Shown: positions 1-10,428 of the stretch, piece after piece
How the letters are laid out: the number at the start of each line of letters is the position of its first letter
Numbering within the stretch: the first letter of the stretch is position 1
NCBI GenBank assembly: GCA_037178675.1
Contig: JAYMGJ010000037.1
Span: forward strand, 1-64,000
Direction of reading: 5' to 3'
DNA from: Scleroderma bovista
Taxonomy: Eukaryota; Basidiomycota; Agaricomycetes; Boletales; Sclerodermataceae
DNA length: 64,000 nucleotides
Position numbers and translations under genes: made by a program
Notes under the pieces: model-generated
What the model saw: the letters and a program-made list of their open reading frames with translations, nothing else
Database searches by the model: none
What the model was told of the DNA's origin: nothing

Positions 1-2725
1 GAGGCGGGATAGGTAGATCTGTGGTCATACCACCACTTGAGTGTGTCACTCACATTCTCAATGTCCGCAGTGAGATAGGTATCAAGTTCATCCTTGGCTT
101 GCGACACCTTTGCTAGGGATGGCAGACGGTCAAAAATATTTGCAGGATTGTCATCCTAATGCATGCCATTAGGAATGATTGAGTAGTTTGTAAGAAAAAA
201 ATACAGACCTGAATGTCCAAGCTGGCCTCATTGTCCGACTCGCCAGGAACATAGTGTGTAGCATAGGATTCATCAAATGTGTTTCGAACGAGCTGGCGAG
301 CAGTTGTGATCCACTCTATTTCCCATCCAGCTAGCTTGAAATATTCAAGCTTATGGCGGGGATGCAATACTGTTGAAGGGTCAAGTGAGTGGTCGAAATC
401 TGTTAGATACAAAGGAAATAGTTACTCATGGTAATGTGATACACAGGAGAGGAATCAGTAAGTGAGTAGTATCTGTTGAGGGTTCTCTTTGCAAGCCCAA
501 TTGCAGCTCGGATTGCCAGATCTAGTGTTTCCTTTGAAAGCATGCGAGTGGTAAAGGTTTCATCGATGTAGTCAATAGCTGGGATGACCATCGCGAGGTT
601 TGGTGCACTGCGTGAGAAAAACAATGTTGCATCCTTGAGGATCTGTAACGTGTCACAACGTCACATCAACTTCACCAAAACAAAGACACACCTTCAGCAT
701 GTCTCGCAACTGTCCCAACAACATCTACTCATGGTCGTCGAGGGCATAGGTGGTGAGCCCAAACTTCCGCTTATCAGTAATGTCTTCGATGGGTGCACAG
801 TAATTGATAACAAAGTGCGACATGTTGAACGTCGAATTCCACCTAGTCGACACATCGTGTGGGATCATTTTGACAGGCATGTCAAAATCTTTGACAGTTG
901 TGATCCAGGCAGGAAGAAGAATAGTGGTTGAGTTGATGATTTTGAACGAAATCTTCCGGACCTGTGTGGATTGCTGTTAATCGTACGTCCATCCTTTTTT
1001 TTTGAACCTACTTTGAAAAGAACTCTCTGCAGAGGGCAGACATCTTCCTCCAGTTCAGCTTGCTCATCATCTGACAACAATTCCATCTCATTAATCCATC
1101 CCTCAGCATTGCCACCCTCAGTGTCCCCAATCCTCTGCTCTCCCATGGTATGAATGTCCTCACCAAGTTCATCATCAGTGGCCCACTCGCGCACTCTCTC
1201 CATCTCTCCCTCTGTGCTCTCCCAGGACCCTTTTTTTGGTACGTCAAATGATTTCATCAAACTTTTTGCAACTAAGTTCGTGATGTGCAGCACACATCTC
1301 ACTCGACCTGCTGTACCACCGAAGTGCGCAACCAGTTCCTCCATGTGCTCTGCCATCGTATCATTTGATGATGTGTTGTCTGCCGTCACTCCCAATATCT
1401 TTGCAAGTGTATCAGGTTAGTTTTCACATCAAATCTCATCACACACCATGTCTGATATCCCGAACTCATTCAGAATGTTTGCAAAGACCTCCACAAGATT
1501 TTGACCAGTGTGAGACTGGAAATGACTTGATTTCAGTAATGTACTTACTCTTACTATGTAGTACACACCTTCGCAACCTCAACCATGTCCAGGGTAAATG
1601 TTTGCACCTTCCCTTCATTCGCCAGGTGGACCAAAAAGGCTACAACTGCCTTATGGTTGGGAGACGTCCATGTGTCTGTCGTGAAATTTAATTCACCTTG
1701 GTATTCCTAGTGAGTAGCTCAGCAACTGCAAGTTGTAAAGGATAGAGTGACTGATGCGAAGCATTCTAGCAACCCAATTCCGTACGTTCTTAAAAACAAC
1801 TTTAAGGTCTCGCGAAATGGTACTCGGATGTGGTAAGTAATATCCTGGCTGACCTGTCTTCATGAGACATTGAAAGCCGTGATCACTGATGATCTCATAT
1901 GGGCACAGGTTTTCTGCTACCCAACGAACAAGCTTGACTCTGCAATGCCTTGTCATCGCTCAGCCAACCAATGAGGTGTTAAGTACATACCACGTTTCTG
2001 CCCTGGTATGCGGCCTTGTCGAGTACGTCGCCCCTCCCTTCCTCTGAAAGGCAGATGTAATTGAGCCGTTTACAGTGTACTGCTTGGCAACATTGCGTGC
2101 AACATCAAGGCTTGCCGTGTCATTGATTGTATTGATAAAGTCCTCGCCCCAGCATCTCTTCACGTGCTTTCACATATTGCTTGTGGATCCTTTATCGCCG
2201 GTGTCAAGAAAACGTCGCACACTGTACCTGCAGCTCTTCCCAAGGCACTTGAAGACATGACAACGCCTCCCATCAATGTGGGCAATCTCAGGGACAGGTG
2301 AGAAACATGCATAGATGGGGGATTTCCAATCCTTCATTGAGCGTGCTATTTCATCATAAGTAATAGCATGATGCTAATGAGAAACACAGATATGTACTTA
2401 GCTCTTCATCTGGAGACTCTTCCAGCCTCGCTGTAGCTTGGGAATTTGTTGCACCTCTGCCTGCTCTCTTGTCAGGCTCTGTGTCTGCCTGCCTTCCACC
2501 TCCATTGCAATCGGCAGTGCCTATTTCTGCTTGCTTGTCGTCAGTCAAGTCACTGGTTGCTCCATTTGCTGTCGTGTTGAAGGTTTGGCTGTTATCCGCC
2601 CTTCTCTTTTTTGCTGTGCTTCCAGTATCTGGGTCAACTCGTGTGGCCTTATGTTTTCCCTTGCTGACCTCTCCAGTCATTGCCAGAGCTTTTTCTGTGG
2701 GTTGGGAGACACGTTTGGCACTCAT
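1..2725 (-). pseudogene. hAT-family transposase, decayed, C-terminus beyond left edge
   Basis: Reads as a DDE transposase of the hAT superfamily, spread over several frames by introns and damage. In order on the minus strand: a basic NLS-like N-terminus (2725-2400, with KGKHKATR and AKKRRAD); a BED-type zinc finger (about 2345-2150, VFKCLGKSC then KHVKRC); a segment with GFQCLMKTGQPGYY (about 1950-1750); the first catalytic block TTDTWTSPNHKA (about 1690-1610); and the second block GVTADNTSSNDTM, followed by VRCVLHITNLVAKSL (1395-1240). Then come an acidic spacer, the RWNSTFDM motif (about 840), and at 1-100 the start of the hAT dimerisation domain (DELDTYL ... LKWWYDHRSTYP), cut by the window edge. 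In-frame stops lie inside the BED finger (TGA after STSNM, about 2165) and near 735 (TAG after DDHE). The gene is therefore probably dead. The family assignment is firm; exact exon limits are not. Confidence 0.85.
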
Positions 2726-2869
2726 CGTGACAATGTAGGAGGTGAAGAAATGTTGAGTGTCATTGGTTCATTTTCTGTCAAATCATAGTATGTGTGGCGT
2801 TACAAATAAAGTCGGATTAACCATGAATGGAGTAGTGTGTGTGGACATGACATCGGGCACTATTGTCTG

Positions 2870-3002
2870 AGCTAGTAAGGCACCATGGGTACTGTGCACA
2901 TGGCCACGGGTGTGCGGGTATACAAATGCTGACCTGGACCCAGACCCACATGTACCCCTACCCGTGACCCCTCATGGGTACCCTGACCCATGCATTTCAC
3001 TA
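2870..3002 (-). mobile_element. 5' terminal region of the hAT element
   Basis: The minus strand begins TAGTGAAATGCATGGGT at 3002 and continues with repeated GGGTACCC/GGGTA words, the usual look of hAT subterminal regions. The same terminus (as CATGCATTTCACTA) closes another hAT-like element at 47279, where an exact 8-bp duplication proves the boundary. Immediately outside is copia-A gag sequence, so the hAT inserted into that gag. The expected duplicated 8-mer is GCTGCATG (3003-3010); its mate would lie left of the window. Confidence 0.7.
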
Positions 3003-3590
3003 GCTGCATGAAGAGGCACCTTTCTGCTCAAAAGAGAGCGTAGCAGCCTTGACGATCCCATCGGGTTTCAGGTTCTTGATCTCGTTGGGCGATGTCTGGC
3101 TAAGAATTTGAGCTACAACCTCCATGGTGGGAGGGAGCTTGCAAAGGATAATCATCGCCTGCATGGGGGCAGGGAACTTGAAGCCGGTGTCCTTCAGATA
3201 AGTGAAATGGCTAAGAACCTTGGTGATAGCCGGAGCAGGATGGGAGCCAGCGGGAATGGTAGTCGCCAAGAGCTTGCTAAGCTCAGCGTAGGCAGAGCCA
3301 ATACTGGGGGTGCCAAAGTTCTTCTTGAGGTGGTCCCAGACGTCCTTAACGTTGTCGAGGTTTGAGACCACAACCTGGATTGAGGGGGTGAGGTGCAAGG
3401 TGATGTTACCGAGTGCTCTCTCGGTGTTGTCGTCCCACTCTTTTCGGTCATCGTGACCGTCAGCGGGTTGCGTCGTCGAGTAAATGTACCATTGGCCTTG
3501 TGCCCGAAGGTAGGCCTGCATAGAGGTGTGCCACTGCTGCCAGTTGGAGCCAGTGAACAGAGGAACCATCTTGTCAAGAGCGCTGGACAT
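3003..3590 (-). pseudogene. copia-A gag fragment, truncated by hAT
   Basis: This is the N-terminal part of a Ty1/copia gag (UBN2-type capsid). The start is the ATG of MSSALDKMVPLF at 3590. The frame is open through WQQWHTSMQAYLRAQGQW and VWDHLKKNFG to EQKGASS, where the hAT terminus begins. It is clearly homologous to the gag of the full copia-A copy at 51323-52217. Unlike that copy, it keeps the five bases that restore the frame around SIGSAYAELSKLL. The frame also runs open upstream of the ATG without another start. No protease or pol follows; that part lies beyond the hAT, outside the window. Confidence 0.85.
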
Positions 3591-3973
3591 GGTGATGTTC
3601 TGTTGGGAGTCAATGGAGTCAGCAAGTGAATGCGACAACGGACAAGCAAGAAAAGAAGAAACACCTGAGTGCTAGTGAAAGCACTTCTGTCAACAGCTAA
3701 CTCATGACTAGGTCATGCCAGTGCAAGTCATCGACAATGTTCGCCATGGTTGGCACAAGTCATCAACAAACTTCGCCTGGGGCAATACAGGTGCTCAACT
3801 AGGAGCTCACTGTCTGGTGCAAGTTGTCAACCGACTTCGCCTTGTGGCTGTGCAGGGGCTCAGCTAGGAGCTCACTGTGGTCCACAGCATCAAGCTAGTT
3901 AAAGCGACACTCAGGGAGCTGGAGCGCTGTCTGGTGCATTGCTGCACACAGTGCGCTCACAGGGCTCATAACC
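3591..3973 (-). other. copia-A 5' leader with PBS
   Basis: Untranslated leader between LTR and gag. It carries degenerate direct repeats of about 80 bp (words such as GAGCTCCTAG and GACTTG). Directly next to the LTR the minus strand reads GGTTATGAGCCC (3962-3973). This is complementary to a tRNA anticodon stem-loop containing CAU, the half-tRNA primer binding site known from Drosophila copia and many Ty1/copia elements. Confidence 0.7.
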
Positions 3974-4261
3974 TGTTGAAGCAATACCTATATACGTAGA
4001 GGAACTGCTACTCCAACTCACCTGTTGGGTGGAGTGCACAACCAGAGATGGTAGCGGTAGCTGGTTAAGAGCTGTTTTATTATATAAGCGATGAACACTG
4101 TTTATATACAACAAATAGTGTGACACATGACTGTGACGTGTAACGTGTGACATGTAACATCTACTCTAAAGAGGACTATTACTAAGTCTACACTAATATG
4201 GGTCGCAGTCTTGTGCCCACTTCATTGACGGTTTACGCCGGGTGCACGTGCGACTTCAACA
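3974..4261 (-). repeat. copia-A 5' LTR (288 bp)
   Basis: The minus strand starts TGTTGAAG at 4261 and ends CTTCAACA at 3974, perfect short inverted ends. It is 288 bp, exactly the length of the 5' LTR of the full copia-A at 50652-50939, and the sequences match closely. It contains a TATA-rich stretch (TATATAAACAG and TATATAATA on the minus strand). It interrupts the 3' LTR of copia-B. Confidence 0.9.
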
Positions 4262-4326
4262 TGGGGCTGATCCGAGCTTGACAACACATCACCGTGATGA
4301 CACCAGATTGTCAGATACTTCTGACA
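4262..4326 (-). repeat. copia-B 3' LTR fragment and polypurine tract
   Basis: The minus strand TGTCAGAAGTATCTGA, and the following 50 bp through GTGATGTGTTGTCAAGC, repeat the start of the 5' LTR at 9097. Immediately upstream is the polypurine tract GAAGGGGGAG (4327-4336). The LTR breaks off at the copia-A LTR; the remainder is outside the window. Confidence 0.85.
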
Positions 4327-4334
4327 CTCCCCCT

Positions 4335-5990
4335 TCAAGCTGGGTGCAGTCTGAGGGCACTGGCGAAATGCTTCGCCTTTGGACTAGGCAGTGCTTTGAT
4401 AAGCATGTCAGCAGTCATGTCCTCTGTTGGACAATATTCGAGGCAGAGAGAGCTGTTCTGGATGACATAATGGATGAAATGGTAGCAAATGTTGATATGT
4501 TTGGTACAAGCATGGAACTGGTCGTTCTTTGTGAGGGCGATGACAGATTGGTTGTCGCAGTAGAGGGTCGTTGCACTATTGAGGGGTCCGAGAATGTCGC
4601 CTAGGAAAGAGTGCAGCCACAAGGCTTCTTTGGCCGCATGCGTAGCAGCAACATATTCGGCTTCGGTCGTAGACAGTGCAACAATTTCTTGCGTTTTAAC
4701 AGACCACGAGACCAGGCCTCCATCAATCAGAAACATGTATCCTGAAATGGCATGGTGGTCCTCGTTCATACTGCCATCTGCATCAGTATAGCCCTCTAAG
4801 TCCTTTACCTTAGTACCATAGGTAATTTCCCAACCAATGGTACCCTTCAGATATCAGATGATTTGCTTGACAGCCTCCCAATGCACCCTACCAGGGTTCT
4901 CATTAAAGCGAGAGACTGCAGTGGTAGCATAGGCAATGTCTGGGTGACTTCCAATCGCTGCGTAGGTGAGGGAACCAGTCGCCTCACGGTAAGGCACATC
5001 TCGCATATCAGCATACTCCTGGGGTGTGTTTGGTGAGTGGGATTTGGAGAGTCGTGCAGAAGGATCCATGGGAGTGGATAATGGCTTCGCATCTTCAAGT
5101 CCATACCATTTCACGACAGAGTCAATATAGGACTTTTGTGACAAGGAAAGTGTGCGAGCATCTCAATCGCGCTGGACTTCAAAGCCTAGCAACCAGTGGA
5201 TTTCGCCAAGATTGGAAATCTCAACTTTACCTTTCAACTGGCACTTGATATCCTGCACAAGATGGGTTGAGCTGCCAACGATCATCATATCGTCGACATG
5301 GATAGTAATGATCCCTAGAGTGTCACCTTTGCGCCTGATGAACACAGCGTGGTCAGATTCACATCATCGGAAACCAGCCTCCTCGAGAAGTTCGTGAAGC
5401 TTCTCATACCAGCGGTGACCACTTTGCTTGAGTCCATACAAGGGTTGAAGTAGGTGTAGAACCTTTCCAGGGCAGTCGGAGATAGGGAAGCCAGGTGGTT
5501 GACGCATGTAGATAACTTCAGCATCTTCAAATTTGCCATTGAGATAAGCACTCTTGACGTCAACCTGGTGGATCTCCCAGTCATGGTGGGCAGCTAGGGC
5601 AAGGACAGTTCAAATCGACACAAGCTTGGCAATGGGTGCAAATGTATTGAAGTAATCGACACCAGGGACCTGAGTGTACCCCTGTGCAACAAGTTGTGCC
5701 TTGTACTGCTCAATGTTTCCAGTTGCGTCCTTTTTTACCTTAAATACCCACTTACTCCCGATCACGTTCACTCCTGCAGGCTGATCCACAACCTCCCAAG
5801 TCCCCATGGTGTCCAGCTGTCCCAATTCGGCATTTATTGCCTCTTCCCACTTTGGCCAGTCAGGACGCTTTCTCGCCTCCTCCACACTCCTTGGTTCAAG
5901 TCCAATCGCTTCAGCGACTGTGGCGGCCATTCCCAACTCTTCAACAATGTTGTCTAGGGCTTTCACATCACCCTTCAACATGTTTTCATC
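4335..5990 (-). pseudogene. copia-B reverse transcriptase and RNase H
   Basis: RVT_2-type reverse transcriptase followed by copia RNase H. Visible blocks are WEEAINAELGQLDTMGTWE and GSKWVFKVKKDATG (5900-5720), VDVKSAYLNG (about 5550), LYGLKQSGHRWYE (about 5430) and the active site HVDDMMIVGS (about 5290). RNase H shows TDADGS, VSWSVKTQEIVALSTTEAEY and the CDNQS block (4770-4530). At least four stops fall in this frame: after LVSI (about 5610), in GFRxCESD (about 5362), in QRDxDART (about 5163) and in KQIIxYLKG (about 4854). All are TGA where the family pattern expects arginine. The piece is a clear pseudogene. Confidence 0.85.
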
Positions 5991-6364
5991 AAGGGATGGC
6001 GCTTGTACACCAGGAGGTAAGCCAGAGCAAGTATTGGGGCCTGTTGCTGATCCTACACCAGATAGGATGTCTCACACGTATCGGGATGGGTTATGGGTGC
6101 ACTGAGGGCATCCAGACATCGCTGACGTGTCTGTATTCATGCTGCGATTGTCCGATTCCGAGTGGGAGGATCCAGTTCCGTCCAAAGGTGAGTTTTCGTC
6201 ACTTTTAGATGATTTCTCACCCAAATTCGAGTCGTTTGGAGTGATTTCAGTGCCGGGAGCAGTGCGGTTGCCAGCCACACCTCCCTCCCCCTCAAATGTA
6301 ATGTTTCCGTGTGCTGGAGGTAAGTCTACCTCACTCGTTTGGAATCGGATGCTCCGTTCGGCTG
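5991..6364 (-). pseudogene. copia-B spacer between integrase and RT
   Basis: Acidic, Ser/Asp-rich linker (ENSPLDGTGSSHSESDN and similar) connecting the integrase C-terminus to the RT in the copia polyprotein. It is read in the same general frame from 6392 to 6072. One TGA lies after NPSRYV (about 6072). Such low-complexity linkers are usual at this position; no domain is recognised. Confidence 0.65.
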
Positions 6365-7560
6365 TTACTGACCTTCTATCAGGCCAATACATGCATGGCC
6401 CCTGCTCTGGCTATCATAGCCAACCCAGCGCCACAAACGGGCATGGCTGTCTATTTTCAACGCATCCACAACATGGACCCACATGCGGGCGCCCCAGACT
6501 GGCAGCCCTGCAAGATTCGGCATGTTTCCATGTACAGCCTCGAAAGGTGTCTTGCCTTTGAGTGCTTTTGTTGAGGTATGATTTTTCAGCCAAGTCACAT
6601 GATTCACAGCCTCTCCCCACAGGAAATGAGGTAACCCAGAGTCATATAACATGGCATGAACTTTTTCAGCCAAGATTCCATTCAACCGCTTGGCAACTCC
6701 ATTTTGCTGCAGTGTGTTGTGCACAGTAAGTACACGTTCGGTTCCCTGGCCCTCCAAATGAGCTGTGAACTCATTGCTAAGGTACTCACCTCCCTGATCA
6801 GTGCGTAGGACTTTAATTACTGCCTTGCAGTGGTTCCTGACCCAAGCTTTGTGCCTCTTATAGGTCTCGAAGGTCTCCGATTTCTCCCGCAGGAGGTAAA
6901 GGGTCGTTTCGCGTGTCTTATCATTCGTATAACTGACGTAGTATTGACGGCCACCCAGCAACTCGATTGGGGCTGGTCCCCACAGGTCTGAATGAACTTT
7001 GCCACCATAAATTGTTGCTCGCTCCCCCTGTTGCTCCTTAGCAACAGGTCGATGCTTCTATTTAGCAGACACAAGGCTCGCAAAACATTTTTGAGCCGTC
7101 GGTAGAATCGGTGAGCGCAAGTCCAGTCACGAAGCCTTTTGTAACCAGACGTTTGGCAGTTTCAGGCACGATATGCCCCATGCGGCGGTGCAACTCCAGC
7201 GTGGTGAGTCTCTCGGCAGCCACATTTGCACTCCCATTACTAACATGATGTACCACCTTGTATAGTCCACGAGTTGTCTTGGGGATTTGACCTAGGACTT
7301 TGCCACTCAGGGCAGAGATTGTGCATACTCCCTTTCCAAAGGTAGTCATGCACCCAGCATCGTCAATCTGGCCGATCGAAACCAGTGTGTATCCCACTTC
7401 GGGAGAGTATAACACCTCGGTGAGTCGTATGGTGGATGCTTCCATACCATTAGGGACTTCAACTAACATGTCCCCAACACCGGTGGCACTAAACAACTGC
7501 TGGTTTGCAGCATCAAAGCCCTTCGGGGGGATAGGTTGGAAGGTGACAAAATGGTCTCAA
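6365..7560 (-). pseudogene. copia-B protease end, GAG-pre-integrase and integrase
   Basis: After the protease motif LYDSGTTHHLSPY and a stop at about 7557, the frame continues with YTLVSIGQIDDAGCMTTF and the zinc-binding GAG-pre-integrase region (LELHRRMGH ... CEPC, 7200-7065). A frame change and a TAG follow near 7060. The integrase core has HSDLWGP (first Asp, about 6990) and RTDQGGEY (second Asp, about 6785). At about 6690 it has NGVAKRLNG, where the family has NGVAERLN. The catalytic glutamate is thus lysine (GAG to AAG), so this copy would be integrase-dead even without the stops. Confidence 0.85.
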
Positions 7561-8747
7561 TAAGGGGATAGGTGGTGGGTAGTGCCGGAATCATAGAGTT
7601 CAATAACTCGGTTTGGATCATGAGAGCCAGGGCCTGCAGCAGCAGCCAGACCAGGTTCATCCACACTCTCAGTGACCAAAGTCGCACCATTCTCACTCGT
7701 AACAGCCACATGTGGGGTGTCATCATCCTCCGTCTTGGAGAACCAAAACTCCAAGTCAGATGACTCGTAATCTGTTATTTCAATGAATAGTTCATCAGCT
7801 TCCTCATCGGAACTGATTGTGCACACTGCCCAGGCACCATCCTCTTCGAACTCGGCAGCATTGGCAGAGTTTCCCTTTGACGTGCTTGGGTGGTTCTTTC
7901 CAGTTTTTGAGTCCTTCGACAAATCTTTCCCGCTGGTGCTCGGCTTCTCCTTGCCGTCCTGGCTAGGGCTAGGGCACTGGTCCTTCTTGTGGCCATTACC
8001 ACCACAGTTCCAGCATGCCCCCTTCTTCCGTTTTGGCTTCTGACCACGGTTGCCAGAGCCATTACTCGAAGCAGTGAAAGCAACCCCCTTTTCACCTTTT
8101 GACGACTCAGCTTTTCCAACATTCAAACGATCATATTCCTGAGTTAGGTAACGCATCATGTTGTCGGGTTTCAAGGTTTTCTCAAGGAGATGGGCTGATG
8201 CAGATAGATGTGCAATATAATTAGCATAGTGAGCTGGTAAAGAGCAAATGGTAGTAGAGGTGTACTCGTCATCCAACAGACTGACTCCCACAGCTGCAAG
8301 CTCTTCACACATGGATTGGAGCTTATCCAGATGAGCTCAAAGGTCCCCTTTCTTGGCACATTTAAGGGACTGGAAGCAGGCACGCAAGTCAGCTTGGACA
8401 AGGACAGTCTTCAACTCGAATTCCGTGACAATGGTTTTCCACATGTCAGCAACTGTTGTCACGTGAAGAATTTTCCACAAGGTAGAGTTGGGTAAGGCCC
8501 GAGCAAGTTTCTGGCAGCAAGTAAACTTGGTCTTTTCCCAAGCAGCAAGCTCGATCTCGTAGGCATCCTGTTGCATTGAGTCAGCAGGTGGGGGTGGCTT
8601 TGGAGCTTTCTTTGCATCGAGATGTGAGGCGACTCCACAAGCAGCAAGTGCCCACTCGATCCGATTCTTGAATATAATTCAGTTACGACCATCGGGTTCG
8701 AGTTTGGGAACAGTATACAAATCTTCACAGGTGTTATTGGAACTCAT
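7557..8747 (-). pseudogene. copia-B gag and start of protease
   Basis: The start is ATG at 8747 (MSSNNTCEDLYTVPKLEP), a few bases after the PBS. The capsid region is of UBN2 type: IEWALAACGVASHLD, YEIELAAWEKTKFTC and VLVQADLRACFQSLKC. A CCHC knuckle CWNCGGNGHKKDQC lies near 8010-7970, followed by a Ser/Lys/Asp-rich tail and the protease active site YDSGTTHHLSPY at about 7600. Stops interrupt it near 8680 (TGA where the family has Trp in GxNWxxxKNR) and near 8337 (TGA in GDLxAHLDKL). The frame is otherwise largely continuous. Confidence 0.85.
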
Positions 8748-8769
8748 GTTGGCAGCAGGGCTCATAACC

Positions 8770-9097
8770 TAACAGAGGTTATGAGGTACAGCAGATGGCT
8801 AAAGACGAGTACAATCAGGTGAAGCTAAGTAGGATAGTTAGTGTAGTACTCGTAGTGAATAATAGATATGGGTCTCACCTCAGCTTCAGAGACAAAGGCT
8901 GAGGTGCTCAGGTCAACACATGACAGACTAAATAATGGGCTTGGAGAGCCATGCCGAAGGTACGTGGCAAGGTACATGAATATTAATCACAATCTGTCAA
9001 ACAAATGAAGGTTAAATAAGAGGTATATGGCTCGGGGCTGATCCAAGCTTGACAACACATCACCGTGATGACACCAGATCATCAGATACTTCTGACA
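8770..9097 (-). repeat. copia-B 5' LTR (about 328 bp) with PBS
   Basis: The minus strand starts TGTCAGAAGTATCTGA at 9097; its first 65 bp recur as the 3' LTR fragment at 4326. It ends ...CCTCTGTTA next to GGTTATGAGCCC (8758-8769), the same CAU-anticodon-complementary PBS as copia-A. The terminal TA instead of CA may be a decayed end. Confidence 0.75.
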
Positions 9098-9102
9098 CTG
9101 GA

Positions 9103-9391
9103 AGCATCTGGCATCAGACTGGGAGTTCTGGAATCAGACATTTAAGACCATTCCAGACCAGTCAGACCAGTCAGACACTTAAGACCACCCAGACCACCCA
9201 GACCAGTCAGACCCCCCAGACAGTAAGTCAGTCAGTCATTTAAGACCACTCCAGACCAGTCAGACCAGTCAGACCCCCCAGACAGTAAGTCAGTCAGACA
9301 TGTAAGACCACTCAGACCACCCAGAGAAGTTAGACCCCTCAGATAGTAAGTCAGACAGACACTTAAGACCACCCAGACTAGTCAGACCCCT
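9103..9391 (+). repeat. CAGACCAGT satellite, left block
   Basis: Degenerate tandem array built from CAGACCAGT and CAGACCCCC words, arranged in a longer unit of roughly 60-80 bp that also contains CAGACAGTAAGTCAGTC and TTTAAGACCAC. The same family fills 15877-16960 in the same orientation and 18930-19440 in inverted orientation. Confidence 0.85.
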
Positions 9392-10260
9392 CAGGGAAGA
9401 GGCGGAGAGGCGAGCGCGCGAAGAGGCGGAGACAAGGGCTCGCGAGGAGGCGGAGCAGAAGGCGAGAGAGGAGGCGGAGCGCCAGGCACGTGAGCAGGCG
9501 GAGAAGGACAGGGCGGAGGTGCAGCAAAGGGCTGCAGAGGTTGCAGCGAAGCAGAGAGCGATGGCGCAGGAGGCGTCGAAGAAGCGAGCAAGGGAAGAAC
9601 CGGAGGCAGGTCCAAGTGGAGACCGGAGCGATGTCCGGTAAGTAACCTATTTTTTTTTTTTTTTGCTATTTTATTTAACTTCCTGGCAGGTGTGTCTGCT
9701 GTGCAAAGCACAAGGCCAAGTGCGAACGAGACCCGGAAAGGCCCAAGCAGTGCGCGTGCATGAAGTGCGCCGGGCTCAAGGAGCAGTGCGAGTGGCCGGA
9801 GGTAGGAGGTCCGGGTCCAGTAGAGGACAAAGGGAAGGGCAAGGCGAAGGAGGTCGCAACGTCGCCACGAGGAGGGGAGAAGCGGAAAAAGCAGAAGACG
9901 GTTGCGAAGGTCGACGACGACGACGACATCGTTGAAGTACCGGGTCCGTCTGGGAAACGGCCCGGGTTTGACCCTGGGCCATTCCTGGACCGGTTGGACC
10001 GGTTGACCGGAGCAGTGGAGGAGATGACCGGTCAGATGCGCCGGGTCGCGGATGCCACCCGCTCGGTGGCCAAAGGAAATGAGAGGTTGACGGCCGGCCT
10101 CGAGACATTCCTCGAGGAATGCCGTTTCTTCACGGCGCCTTGGGATGAGGACGAGGAGTCGGAGGACAGCGAAGCGGAGGTCGACCCGGAGGAGGTCGAA
10201 AAGGAAGTCCAGGGGCTCCAAGAGGAGCAAGAGAACCCTGGCAACAGTGTGCCAGAGTGA
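9391..10260 (+). CDS. cysteine-cluster and coiled-coil protein, 5'-truncated
   Basis: Two exons join in phase across a 52-nt intron (9638-9689: GTAAGT, a long T run, GCAG). Exon 1 encodes a charged helix of repeated REEAERRAREEAE type, clearly a coiled coil. The frame runs open into the satellite on the left, so the true start is lost. Exon 2 begins with a cysteine cluster (CVCCAKHKAKC, then CACMKCAGLKEQC). Next come a basic stretch (GGEKRKKQKT), an acidic run, and a second helix with LDRLTGAVEEMTGQMRRVA, and an acidic C-terminus ending at 10260. The cysteine spacing suggests metal binding, but I recognise no named domain. The gene at 29568 has a comparable cluster plus coiled coil. It faces the 3' end of gypsy-B. 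Function unknown; a DNA-binding or regulatory role is only a guess. Confidence 0.65.
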
Positions 10261-10428
10261 GAGGTCCGGTCTGGACCTTGTAAATAGAAATGTAATTTAG
10301 TTTTACTTTTTTGTTTATAGAGAAAAGTGGCTGGATTTGAGAGTGAGTGATATTACAGAGACAGAGTGAAACAGATAGGGGAAACAGATAAAAGAAACGG
10401 ATAAGAGAAACAGAGAGCGAGAGTATTA
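10261..10428. other. intergenic, possible 3' LTR remnant of gypsy-B
   Basis: AT-rich stretch followed by purine-rich repeats (AGAGAAACAGATAAAAGAAACGG). It is compositionally similar to the GAGACAGAGACAGAGAC part of the putative 5' LTR at 15643-15876, but I cannot align the two well enough to call an LTR. No gene is seen. Confidence 0.3.

Larger units (their letters stand above)
4262..9097 (-). mobile_element. copia-B, Ty1/copia element, 3' LTR interrupted
   Basis: Order on the minus strand: 5' LTR (9097-8770), PBS, gag, protease, integrase, RT, RNase H, polypurine tract, then the first 65 bp of the 3' LTR. At that point copia-A is inserted. The gag-protease-integrase-RT-RNase H order defines the Ty1/copia group. 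The coding part has many stops, so the element is inactive. The 5' LTR abuts the CAGACCAGT satellite. Confidence 0.85.

Noticed and set aside
9391..10230. 279-codon minus-strand ORF
   Set aside because: Antisense shadow of the spliced plus-strand gene; Leu/Pro-rich as expected for the complement of an Arg/Glu-rich sequence.
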